The notes under the pieces: model-generated
Databases searched by the model: none
What the model saw: only the letters and a program-made list of their open reading frames with translations
Told to the model about the DNA's origin: nothing
In this document: positions 18,673 to 26,616 of the stretch, piece after piece
Position numbering within the stretch: position 1 is the stretch's first letter
Layout: every line of letters starts with the position of its first letter
Assembly: GCA_022799175.1 (NCBI GenBank)
Contig: JAAWNY010000003.1
Coordinates: 23,686-87,685, forward strand
Source of the DNA: Lachnospiraceae bacterium
GTDB taxonomy: Bacteria; Bacillota; Clostridia; Lachnospirales; Lachnospiraceae
Direction: 5' to 3'
DNA: 64,000 bases
Translations under genes and position numbers: made by a program

Positions 18673-19506
18673 TTGCTTGAGAAGAAAACCAATATTTACT
18701 GGCTGTTTATTCTGCCAGGCTGTCTGTTCCTAGCATTCTTTATGCTGATACCATTGTTTTCTTTGCTATTTAAATCCTTTGTGGATGAGGGCGGTGCGTT
18801 TTCTCTGGTGAATTATCTAACGCTGATGGAGAGCACTTATTTTAAACAAGTATTCTGGCGAAGTATTCGCCTGAGCCTTATCAGTACCGCTGCCTGTGCC
18901 ATATTAGGCTTTCCCACAGCTTATTATATTTCCAAATATTCAAAAAACAAAGGAGTTTTGATGGCGCTGGCGGTATTCCCCATGTTTACCAGTCCGGTTA
19001 TCCGTTCTTTCAGCTGGATGGTTCTGTTAGGAAAGAAAGGAATTGTCAATGAGCTGTTGGTAGAACTGGGAATTGTAGCAAAACCAATCAGTCTTTTGTA
19101 TAATGAATTTTCTATGGTAGTTGGTTTTATTCAGCTGTTTTTGCCTCTGATGATTTTATCATTGATTGGGGTGATGGATAATATTTCTGAGGATTTGAAT
19201 CTGGCGGCGGGAAGTCTAGGGGCGTCCCGGATGGGGATTTTTCGTCATGTAGTTTTGCCTCTCAGTATTCCCGGTTTAGTGACGGGAAGCGTGTTGGTGT
19301 TTACCGGATGTCTGACTGCCTATACGACGCCACAGCTTTTGGGAGGGACAGATACCCGCGTATTGGCAACGATGATTTATCAGCAGGCCATGTCTCTGGG
19401 AGATTGGACGCAGGCGTCTGTGGTGGCGGTAATTATGATTGTGGTGACAATTGCAGTATCTACGGTGATTAACAAGGTCAGCCGGAAACTGAATCCGACG
19501 ATCTAA
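18673..19506 (+). CDS. PotB-like ABC transporter permease
   Basis: 277 residues, six predicted membrane segments. The permease-ATPase coupling loop reads NLAAGSLGASRMGIFRHVVLPLS (split here as AAGSLGASRMG and HVVLPLS), the EAA-type motif of spermidine/putrescine-class permeases. With the ATPase, lipoprotein and second permease downstream it forms one importer. The start is probably TTG 18673, which has AAAGGTGG eight bases upstream; GTG 18661 would overlap that ribosome site. 14 bases separate it from the ATPase gene. Confidence 0.85.
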   Translation: MLEKKTNIYWLFILPGCLFLAFFMLIPLFSLLFKSFVDEGGAFSLVNYLTLMESTYFKQVFWRSIRLSLISTAACAILGFPTAYYISKYSKNKGVLMALAVFPMFTSPVIRSFSWMVLLGKKGIVNELLVELGIVAKPISLLYNEFSMVVGFIQLFLPLMILSLIGVMDNISEDLNLAAGSLGASRMGIFRHVVLPLSIPGLVTGSVLVFTGCLTAYTTPQLLGGTDTRVLATMIYQQAMSLGDWTQASVVAVIMIVVTIAVSTVINKVSRKLNPTI

Positions 19507-19520
19507 GGGAGGAAAAGGAT

Positions 19521-20558
19521 ATGGCGCTTTTGGAGTTGCAGGGCATTACTGCCGGATATGATAAGAATGTGATTTTGAAAGATCTGGACTTTCAGGTGGA
19601 GAAAGGGGAATTGGTATCGCTGCTGGGATCGAGTGGCTGCGGGAAGACGACGACGCTGCGATTGATTGCGGGATTTTCCACCCCGATGTCGGGGAAGTTT
19701 ATGTTTGGCGAGAAGGATTATACGCAGGTGCCTCTTAACAAGCGGAATTTTGGGTTTGTATTCCAAAGCTATGCACTATTCCCCCATATGACGGTATTTG
19801 ATAATGTGGCTTTTGGACTTAAGATGCGTAAGTTGCCGGCAGAGCAGATCAAAAAAGAGGTTATGGAGATGTTAGAGACCGTGGATCTGGGAGGTTTTGA
19901 GAATCGGTTTCCCAAGGAAATGTCTGGTGGCCAGAGGCAACGAGTGGCGCTGGCCAGGGCTTTGGTGATCAAGCCAGATCTACTTTTATTGGACGAGCCC
20001 TTGAGTAATCTGGATGCCAAATTGCGAGTCAAGATGCGGGTGGAGATTCGCCGTCTTCAGCAGAAGTTCGGCTTTACGGCGATCTACGTGACGCATGATC
20101 AGGAGGAGTGTTTTGCGATTTCGGACAAAGTGGCGATTATGAACCATGGGGTGATTGAACAGATGGACAGTCCTTCTGTGATCTACAACCATCCGAAAAC
20201 AGAATTTATTGCCCGTTTTGTTGGATTTGAGAATTTTATGGATTTAAAACCAGGCAACAGTGATGGCATTTATGTATTGTCAGATGGGAGTTCGATTCAG
20301 GCAGAAGGAGGGAGAAGCGAGTCTTCTATTCGTGCATGTATTCGACCGGAAGATATCCTGATTGTGCCAGAGGGGACAGAAGCGGTGAACCCTTTAGCGG
20401 GTGAAGTTATGGTAAGCACATTTCTGGGCAAACGCAATCAGTATAATGTGCGCACAGCGATTGGCGAGTTTGAGGTAAGTACGGATCAGGAGAGTGTCTA
20501 TCGGATTGGCGATTCCGTGACACTGTCGCTGACTCCGGGTAAGATCATTTTGTTGTAG
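19521..20558 (+). CDS. potA: PotA-like ABC transporter ATP-binding protein
   Basis: 345 residues. The nucleotide-binding domain has Walker A GSSGCGKTTT (~residue 35), Q-loop FVFQSYALFPHMT, signature MSGGQRQRVALARAL, Walker B LLLDEPLSNLDAKLR and H-loop VTHDQEE. A TOBE domain occupies ~240-345 (CIRPEDILI, FLGKRNQYNVRT). It energises import by the flanking permeases. Overall it matches the polyamine/Fe/spermidine PotA class rather than sugar MsiK types. The substrate is not proven to be a polyamine. RBS GGGAGGAAAAGG. Confidence 0.88.
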   Translation: MALLELQGITAGYDKNVILKDLDFQVEKGELVSLLGSSGCGKTTTLRLIAGFSTPMSGKFMFGEKDYTQVPLNKRNFGFVFQSYALFPHMTVFDNVAFGLKMRKLPAEQIKKEVMEMLETVDLGGFENRFPKEMSGGQRQRVALARALVIKPDLLLLDEPLSNLDAKLRVKMRVEIRRLQQKFGFTAIYVTHDQEECFAISDKVAIMNHGVIEQMDSPSVIYNHPKTEFIARFVGFENFMDLKPGNSDGIYVLSDGSSIQAEGGRSESSIRACIRPEDILIVPEGTEAVNPLAGEVMVSTFLGKRNQYNVRTAIGEFEVSTDQESVYRIGDSVTLSLTPGKIILL

Positions 20559-20700
20559 CCAAGTTTGGATGACAGTTCCGGCTGCTTGAATGGTTGTAAG
20601 TCCGGGAAAGGAAGTGTTCCGGCGTATTTGGCAGATGGAATGAGAATTGTCTTTTACGAGGGAACTTTCTTATAGAAAAGAAAAAGGAGAAAAAAAGATT

Positions 20701-21858
20701 ATGAAAAAGAAATGGTTATGTGTTGGATTGGCGGCTGCCATGGTGTTTTCCCTGACAGCTTGCGGCGGTTCCGACAAAACAGAGACGACTGCTGCCACGA
20801 CAGCTCCGGCAACAGAGACGAGTGAAGCAGAGACCAAGGCAGAGGGGGAAACGGATGCTTCCGAGGCGGCAGGCACAGAGATGCCTTCTTTTGAGGGGCA
20901 ACAACTGAGGATTTCCACATTTTCCTTTAATGCAGAGTTGGTTCAGAAGAATATTTACGATCCTTTTATGGAAGCTACAGGCTGCGAGCTGATCGTGGAT
21001 ACGGGAAAGAACGCAGAGCGTGTGACCAAGATCAAGGAATCTCCGGAGAATTATGATATTGTGGTGATTGGAGATGCTTTTATCGCGGATCTGATTGATG
21101 CCGGATTGATCGATACCATCGATACGGCCAGCTTGACCAATTTAGATGCTATTTATGACAACGCGAAGGCTCCTTTTGGTGAGGGCTATGGTCCAGCCTA
21201 CAGCTTTAACCGCCTGGGCATTGTATATGACAAGTCTACCTGTCCAATTGAGATCACTTCTTGGGCGGATTTGTGGAATCCGGAGTTGGCAGATTCCATC
21301 GCAATTCCGGATATTACTACTACTTCGGGTCCGCTGATGTATTATTCTGTGGCAAAGATGGCCGGACTGACTCCAGGAACGGATGATGAAGCAATCCTAG
21401 CAAAATTTGAGGAGTTAAAGCCCAATATTATGAAGACATATACCAGTGCCAACGACACCATCACCATGTTAAATCAGGGCGAGATTTCGGTTGCTGTATT
21501 GTTGGACTATTCCTATACGGCGGCTCAGTCTGCTTCTGATGACTATGTATGGGTGGATCCGGCAGAGGGCGTGTACAGCGGTTTTAATGCAGTAAATATC
21601 ATTAAGGGATGCCAGAACAAGGAATTGGCGCAGGCATTTGTTGATTTCTATATTTCTCAGGAAGTACAGCTGGCTGAGGCTTTAGATGGAGTGGATGCTC
21701 CGGTAAGAACAGATGTTGAGTTGACTCCGGAACAGGCTGCTAATTTTACTTATGGGAAAGAAATGATCGATAACCTGCTGATCCCTGACTGGTCTGTGAT
21801 CAATGCCAATAAGGCAGACTGGATTTCTAAATGGAATGAATTGTTCTCGGTTCAATAG
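20701..21858 (+). CDS. PotD-like substrate-binding lipoprotein
   Basis: 385 residues. Lipoprotein signal peptide with lipobox LTAC (Cys21), then a ~40-residue Thr/Ala/Glu-rich linker that spaces the domain from the membrane. The folded part starts near QQLRISTFSF and resembles the PotD/PotF type II binding fold (YDIVVIGDAFIADL, GPAYSFNRLGIVYD, IAIPDI, NQGEISVAVLLDYSY). It captures the substrate outside the membrane for the PotBCA-like importer. ATG 20701 is the natural start because it opens the signal peptide and follows AAAAGGAG; the frame is open to 20647. 142 bases separate it from the ATPase gene, in which no clear signal is seen. Confidence 0.87.
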   Translation: MKKKWLCVGLAAAMVFSLTACGGSDKTETTAATTAPATETSEAETKAEGETDASEAAGTEMPSFEGQQLRISTFSFNAELVQKNIYDPFMEATGCELIVDTGKNAERVTKIKESPENYDIVVIGDAFIADLIDAGLIDTIDTASLTNLDAIYDNAKAPFGEGYGPAYSFNRLGIVYDKSTCPIEITSWADLWNPELADSIAIPDITTTSGPLMYYSVAKMAGLTPGTDDEAILAKFEELKPNIMKTYTSANDTITMLNQGEISVAVLLDYSYTAAQSASDDYVWVDPAEGVYSGFNAVNIIKGCQNKELAQAFVDFYISQEVQLAEALDGVDAPVRTDVELTPEQAANFTYGKEMIDNLLIPDWSVINANKADWISKWNELFSVQ

Positions 21859-21882
21859 GAGTCTCGTATAAAGGAGTTATCC

Positions 21883-22662
21883 ATGAGAAAAAGCAAATCT
21901 TTGTTTTTTGTGACATTGCTGGTGTATGTGTTTTTGATAGGTCCGCTTTTGGTAATTATGGCGGCTTCCTTTAGCGATACCACATATCTGAAGTTTCCAG
22001 GAGAGGGATTTACCCTGCGTTGGTATCATCAGATCCTACAGGTAAAGAGTTTTGGAAGTGCGGCGAAAAATAGTATTATTATCGCTTTTGCGGGTACTTT
22101 TTTGGCGCTGCTTCTGGGGCTGCCGGCGGCGTATGCTTTGAATCGTTATCGTTTCAGGGGAAAGGAGCTGATCAAGAGTTTGTTTTTATCACCCGTATTG
22201 ATTCCGGTGATTGTGTTAGGCTTTGTCATGCTCCGATATGTGGTGAATCGGTTTAAGTTGCCGGCGATGCCCAGCTTGCTGATCGGACATACGATCTTGT
22301 CCATTCCTTATGTGATGCGGGTTGTGACTTCTAGTTTAGCAAATTTTGATTTTTCCATGGAAGAGGCGGCAAGGATTTTGGGGGCAGGCAATATTTATAC
22401 TTTTTTTCATATTTTGCTTCCGAATATCAAGTCAGGAATTGTATCCGCCTGCATTATGGCAGTGATCAACTCCTTTAATAACGTGTCTCTTTCGGCATTT
22501 CTGACCCAGGCTGGGGTATCTATGTTGCCGATTGAGATGATGGCCTATGTAGAGTACCATTTTGATCCGACCATTGCGGCCTTGGCGACATTATTGATGG
22601 TCATTACCCTGGGGGTGATGCTGGTGATCGAGAAAACGTTAGGATTGAAGAGTGTAGTATAA
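21883..22662 (+). CDS. PotC-like ABC transporter permease
   Basis: 259 residues, six hydrophobic segments, with the coupling loop MEEAARILGAGNIYTFFHI and LLPNIKSGI. It pairs with the PotB-like permease to form the membrane channel. RBS AAAGGAG nine bases before ATG, 24 bases after the lipoprotein gene. Gene order B-A-D-C differs from the classical A-B-C-D order but is complete. The operon runs into a 192-bp palindromic element downstream. Confidence 0.87.
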   Translation: MRKSKSLFFVTLLVYVFLIGPLLVIMAASFSDTTYLKFPGEGFTLRWYHQILQVKSFGSAAKNSIIIAFAGTFLALLLGLPAAYALNRYRFRGKELIKSLFLSPVLIPVIVLGFVMLRYVVNRFKLPAMPSLLIGHTILSIPYVMRVVTSSLANFDFSMEEAARILGAGNIYTFFHILLPNIKSGIVSACIMAVINSFNNVSLSAFLTQAGVSMLPIEMMAYVEYHFDPTIAALATLLMVITLGVMLVIEKTLGLKSVV

Positions 22663-23008
22663 AATAAAGAAAGTGTGTTGGCAGAGGGTACGCCCTGGAG
22701 GAAGGAGCCGGAGAGCGGTCTGTCGGACAGGAATTTTTTCCCGTTTCGGGATTAAGAAAACCTAAAGTTTTTGAATTTTGCTAAAAACAAAACGAAAATA
22801 CCCAAAAGCTTAAGGTTTTCTAAATCCCTGCAAAAGTCAAAAGTTCCTGTCCGACAGACCGCCCTCCGGCCCCTTCCTCCAGGGCTGAATATTTTTAGAA
22901 TTGCAGACCATTCCCCGCTGCTTCCCGCTCCTTGTTCCATGGCGTATCTTCTGAGAAAATGAATTAAATAACATTGGCCTTGGGGGAGGAAGCTTTATAC
23001 TTTATGCT
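22663..23008. other. Gene-free stretch between the Pot-like operon and the PfkB gene
   Basis: The stretch is mostly occupied by the palindromic repeat element at 22693-22884. The remainder (22885-23008) is low in coding signal. The small frames here on both strands are by-products of the palindrome. The two flanking genes converge, so the element may also end transcription from both sides. Confidence 0.6.
22693..22884. repeat. Palindromic repeat element, copy A (MITE-like)
   Basis: The 41-bp ends, 22693-22733 and 22844-22884, are inverted copies with 39 of 41 positions matching. The inverted symmetry continues inward (GGGATT..AGAAAACCT against AGGTTTTCT..AATCCC). A 25-bp core at 22776-22800 is identical to 63867-63891 in copy B, and 22818-22842 matches 63958-63981 with one substitution and one deletion. 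No transposase is inside. Compared with copy B it lacks the right-hand mirror of the core, so it looks like an internally deleted member. Confidence 0.75.
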
Positions 23009-23926
23009 TTATGCCTTAAGATATTGAGATAAGGCAGCGGGAAGCTGTTCGGCGGAAATCGTGGCGCCTGAGGTTTCCACCACAGCAGCCGATACAAGAT
23101 TGGCGCAGGAAATGGCTTTCCGGAGAGAATAACCTTTCGTCAACAGAGCAAGTATGGTTCCGATATGGGCATCGCCGGCCCCGATCGTATCGACGACATG
23201 TTTGGCGGGAACCGAAGGGATGAAAAAGGTTTTTCCATCTTGTTCTTTGCAATAAGTTCCCTGTGCTCCGAGCGTGATGATGACCGTATTTCGGGTCTGA
23301 GCATAAAGAACCTCGGCAGCATTTTGAAAAGCAGAACAGCCGCTTAATGCCAGAGCCTCTTGTTCATTAATATGGAGAAGGGGATGAAGAGATAACATTC
23401 GTTGGGCTTTTTCAGAAGATAGAATCGCTCCCCGGGGGCCTGGAGCATAGCAGACTTTCAGGCATGGGTGTTCCTCTAGGTATTCAATCAGCTGCATTCC
23501 TGTAGATTCCTCAATTTCGAGGCCACAGATATAAACAAATTGATAGTCCTCAGCCGGATAAGAATCCATCCAGGATTTTTGAAATGTGTATTCTGCGCCG
23601 TGGACGGACAGAAAGGTGCGTTCTCCACCGGATTCCACCAGACAGTAACAGCAGCCATTTTCCTGATTCGGGACACGGACAGAAAGCGGAATCTGTAAAG
23701 CAGTAAGTTGATGAATTACATAATCGCCATAGATTCCGGTACCAATGGGGGTGATGAAGGTGTGAGGCGCATGGAAAAGGCGCATCATATGGGCAACATT
23801 GTAGGCGCAGCCGCCTAATGCCATCGTTTGGGAAGTAGGATGCAGGTTTTCTTCTGTCTTGGGCAGATGGTCGATGTGAATGATAATATCCACGCAGGTG
23901 GAACCGATAATGAGAGCTGGTTTCAT
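23009..23926 (-). CDS. PfkB-family carbohydrate/nucleoside kinase
   Basis: 305 residues, ribokinase fold. The N-terminal GG motif is GGCAYNVAHMM (PfkB signature 1) and the C-terminal catalytic signature is DTIGAGDAHIG, with the base Asp in GAGD. ATP-dependent phosphorylation of a sugar or nucleoside hydroxyl is the expected reaction. Substrate-side residues do not let me pick among ribokinase, fructokinase or pseudouridine-kinase-like members. The start has GGAGA six bases upstream. It is isolated: the gene upstream on this strand lies beyond a 393-bp gap. Confidence 0.8.
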   Translation of the reverse strand: MKPALIIGSTCVDIIIHIDHLPKTEENLHPTSQTMALGGCAYNVAHMMRLFHAPHTFITPIGTGIYGDYVIHQLTALQIPLSVRVPNQENGCCYCLVESGGERTFLSVHGAEYTFQKSWMDSYPAEDYQFVYICGLEIEESTGMQLIEYLEEHPCLKVCYAPGPRGAILSSEKAQRMLSLHPLLHINEQEALALSGCSAFQNAAEVLYAQTRNTVIITLGAQGTYCKEQDGKTFFIPSVPAKHVVDTIGAGDAHIGTILALLTKGYSLRKAISCANLVSAAVVETSGATISAEQLPAALSQYLKA

Positions 23927-24319
23927 GGAAATATCTCCTTTGTTTATGGAAGTATGATGGAAGATATTATACGATAGTTTTGCTGGTTATTCAATGGAAA
24001 TGAGACAGTGAAATATTCTTGCAGAGTCGGATAAAATATGCTATGCTGTTAAAGGAAGAACAGACAGAAACAACAGCAGTTTTATCAGCATTTACTTGAA
24101 TGAATACAGACAGAAGAGGGCTGATCGGGCAGCGAGTCGCTGTCTGAAAATAGTGATGTTAGGAAAGCCCCCTTCCCGCTCCAAGGTACTTGGCACCTTT
24201 CGGTGCTTAGCGCCGCCTGCAACGGCGTGCTGTACCTTTGCGCGGGCAGGGGAATCCTTATATAAGTGCTGTTGTTTTTGACTGTTTTTTATAAAGGTCA
24301 TTTTGTCTTTTGAGAAGAC
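23927..24319. other. Gene-free stretch holding a structured element
   Basis: The gap lies downstream of the histidine kinase gene and upstream of the PfkB kinase, both on the minus strand. Most of it is the structured element at 24061-24283. Between 23927 and 24060 I see only AT-rich sequence where the PfkB promoter should lie; no convincing -35/-10 pair was picked. Confidence 0.5.
24061..24283. repeat. Highly structured intergenic element (multi-branched inverted repeat)
   Basis: Outer arms AAACAACAGCA (24068-24078) and TGCTGTTGTTT (24267-24277) are perfect and extend imperfectly outward. An inner helix stacks AGGA/TCCT, CCCCT/AGGGG, CCCGC/GCGGG and AAGGTAC (24183-24189)/GTACCTT (24232-24238). 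Inside lie two hairpins, GCACC-TTTC-GGTGC (24193-24206) and CGCCG/CGGCG (24211-24227). The GC-rich interior stands out from its surroundings. It could be a dispersed repeat or a structured RNA; short frames on both strands look spurious. Confidence 0.6.
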
Positions 24320-25624
24320 TCAGGGAAAAGAAAATCGAGCGGGAAGAGTGACTGAGAAACAGCTTCCGCCGCCGGGATTGTCGGCAACCGTGATGGTTCC
24401 TCCATGAAGAATCGCTAATTCTTTGGCAATACTGAGTCCCAGGCCGAAGTGCTCTTTGCCACTGCGGGCCTTATCAGCACGATAGAAACGATCAAAGATG
24501 TAAGGCTGATTTTCTCTGGGGATACCGCAGCCTTGATCTTTCACTTGTATCACTAGATATCTGGAATGGTTGGCCAGGGAGACACAGATATGGATTGCTT
24601 TTTGGGCAGGGGTATAGAAAAGCGCGTTATCTAACAAAATAGAAAGGATTTGGCGGATACGTTCGGGATCTATCCAGATGCAGGGAATAGATTCTTCTGG
24701 CAGATCCAGATACAAAGTGATTTGTTTTTCATGACAGACAGGGAGAAATGCTTCATAGGTTTCGATGAGCAGAGTATCCACGTCTGTTTTTTGTGGATAA
24801 ATATTCCAGGTTTTAGCATCAGCAGAGGCTAAAAGAAGCATGTCGTCGATCAGCCGGGACATGCGTGAACATTCTAAGTCCATGGTATGAAGAAGGGCTT
24901 CTTTCCTTTCTGGCGCGGCAAAAATAGCCGGAATTGCGGAACGCAGGACCGCTAAGGGGGAACGCAGCTCATGGGAAGCGGCGGCAATAAATTCTGCTTG
25001 TTTTCGATGATTATTGGCAATTGGTTGGAGAGACCAACCTACAAAATGCCAACTTACCAGGAGCAATCCCAGGATACCAACAGCTTCTAGTCCACAAAGG
25101 AGAAACAGAGTTTCTTTCAGAGATTGCCAGACTGGAGGAAGGTACATAAGAAAACACAAGCTGCGCACGCCGTTTTTGTGAGCGAGAACCAAAACCATAG
25201 CGTAATATTGTTCTTGAAAGTCTCCCTCTATGGTAAACAGATCGCTGGTGAGGGAGGAGGAAGAAACAGGAGCAGAAAAACAGACAATCCCCTGTTTTTC
25301 TGCTTGATTTTTTGTACGTTTAATCAGAGTCTGACGGCTAGTAGCAATATCCTGAGAACCTTGATAAAGAAAAGGGATACCATTTTCTTCAATGTGGATG
25401 ATCGATTGCTGTTCCACCTCCAACTGAGCAAGAAAACTTTGGGAAAGAATCGTGTCTGACTGCAGCCGGAGGGATAGCATATTCCATGTGGAATAAAACC
25501 GTTCTAACTGTTCTTGTTTTGTTTCGTGGATACGGAGCATAAGAAAACTTGTCATAGCAAGAGTCAGAATCAGACCGGCAGTGAAGGTATAAAGCCAGGT
25601 AAGACGCAATTGAAGATGTTTCAT
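24320..25624 (-). CDS. Sensor histidine kinase
   Basis: 434 residues. A membrane segment at ~10-30, an extracellular sensor region (~31-165), a second membrane segment at ~170-195, then the dimerisation domain with H-box AASHELRSPLAVL and the ATPase domain with LLDNALFYTP (N-box), VKDQGCGIP (G1), FDRFYRAD (F-box) and GLGLSIAKELA (G2). It autophosphorylates in response to an unknown extracellular cue and passes phosphate to the regulator encoded 10 bases upstream. A HAMP domain is not obvious between the second helix and the H-box. Confidence 0.9.
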   Translation of the reverse strand: MKHLQLRLTWLYTFTAGLILTLAMTSFLMLRIHETKQEQLERFYSTWNMLSLRLQSDTILSQSFLAQLEVEQQSIIHIEENGIPFLYQGSQDIATSRQTLIKRTKNQAEKQGIVCFSAPVSSSSLTSDLFTIEGDFQEQYYAMVLVLAHKNGVRSLCFLMYLPPVWQSLKETLFLLCGLEAVGILGLLLVSWHFVGWSLQPIANNHRKQAEFIAAASHELRSPLAVLRSAIPAIFAAPERKEALLHTMDLECSRMSRLIDDMLLLASADAKTWNIYPQKTDVDTLLIETYEAFLPVCHEKQITLYLDLPEESIPCIWIDPERIRQILSILLDNALFYTPAQKAIHICVSLANHSRYLVIQVKDQGCGIPRENQPYIFDRFYRADKARSGKEHFGLGLSIAKELAILHGGTITVADNPGGGSCFSVTLPARFSFP

Positions 25625-25634
25625 GGTAAGTTCC

Positions 25635-26318
25635 TCATAATTTTTCCGTGACTTCTAAACGGTAGCCAATTCCATGGACAGTGGTAAGATGAACAGGCGC
25701 ACCAATGGTTTTCAGACGGCGGCGGAGAAAATGGATGTAGTTGTCTAGATTACCTTCTTCCACCTCAGAACAGGCGCCCCATACATAGGAAAGAATCTGA
25801 CTGCGGGGCAGAGTTCGTTGAGGGTTGCGTAGAAAAAATTCTATCAGGGAAGATTCTCGCTTAGAAAGTGTGAGAGAATCTGTACCGTATGTTAATAGTC
25901 GCTGTTCGGGATCGAAAGACAGACCGGCCAGAGATGGCCGACGGGAAGGCAGCAGAGAATGGGAACGTCTGGTTACGGCCCGGATCCGAGCCATCAGCTC
26001 TTCTACCGCAAAGGGTTTCACCAGATAATCATCGGCACCGGCATCCAACCCATCGATTCGGTCATGAAGTCTGTCTAGAGCAGTAGCCAGGATGACAGGA
26101 GTTCGGATATTCTGACGGCGCAAGGTCGCCAAAACACTCATACCATCCATTTCTGGCAGCATTCGATCCAGAATAATGGCATCATAGGGAGTGTTTTGTG
26201 CCAGAAAAAGGCCATCCGATCCGGTGTAGCAGGTGTCTGTTTCATAACCAGATGCTTTAAGCATAAGAGAAATATTTTCACAAAGTTCTTTGTCATCTTC
26301 AATCATTAGGATTCGCAT
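25635..26318 (-). CDS. OmpR-family response regulator
   Basis: 227 residues. The receiver domain has MIEDDKE, the phosphoacceptor Asp in AIILDRMLPEMDG, and the lysine in YLVKPF; the C-terminal winged helix has LTLSKRESSLIEFF and RRRLKTIGAPVHLTTVHGIGYRL. The start is ATG 26318, which follows GGAGG at five bases; a GTG at 26333 would overlap that site. It forms a two-component system with the kinase downstream and is divergent from the hybrid ABC importer locus, which it may control; a shared 298-bp intergenic region supports this but does not prove it. Confidence 0.92.
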   Translation of the reverse strand: MRILMIEDDKELCENISLMLKASGYETDTCYTGSDGLFLAQNTPYDAIILDRMLPEMDGMSVLATLRRQNIRTPVILATALDRLHDRIDGLDAGADDYLVKPFAVEELMARIRAVTRRSHSLLPSRRPSLAGLSFDPEQRLLTYGTDSLTLSKRESSLIEFFLRNPQRTLPRSQILSYVWGACSEVEEGNLDNYIHFLRRRLKTIGAPVHLTTVHGIGYRLEVTEKL

Positions 26319-26616
26319 GCGTACCTCCACCACAAAACTTTTTTGATTTAGTGTAACACAAAATTCTCTAAAAATCTTGGAAATTTTATTTTTAAGACGC
26401 GGTAAACGAAAGATTTTTATTATCGTTTATTAGCAATTTACTTTCTTTTTCAAGGCGTATCTTTTAAGACGACACAACCGTCTGAACAATTACAAAAGTT
26501 TGCTTACCAAAATTTTAATACAAGAATTTATTTGACGATTTTTACTGATTTTCCAGTTCTTTTAGAGAATCAAGTGATAGGATAAAAGAAAAAACAGAGA
26601 GAAGAGGAGGATAACG
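26319..26616. promoter_or_regulatory. Divergent control region between response regulator and hybrid importer
   Basis: AT-rich. It contains TTTAAGACG twice (26391-26399 and 26463-26471) and an inverted pair TAAACGA (26403-26409) / TCGTTTA (26423-26429) with a 13-bp spacer. These are candidate binding sites for the neighbouring OmpR-type regulator. A TTGACG at 26532 has no good -10 at standard spacing. Confidence 0.4.

Noticed and set aside
22752..22962. Small open frames inside palindrome copy A
   Set aside because: They arise from the inverted repeat itself, giving related peptides on both strands.
24092..24301. Small open frames on both strands in the structured element
   Set aside because: No ribosome sites; the frames run through stems and hairpins and their composition is unlike the genes around them. 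RNA or DNA structure explains the sequence better.
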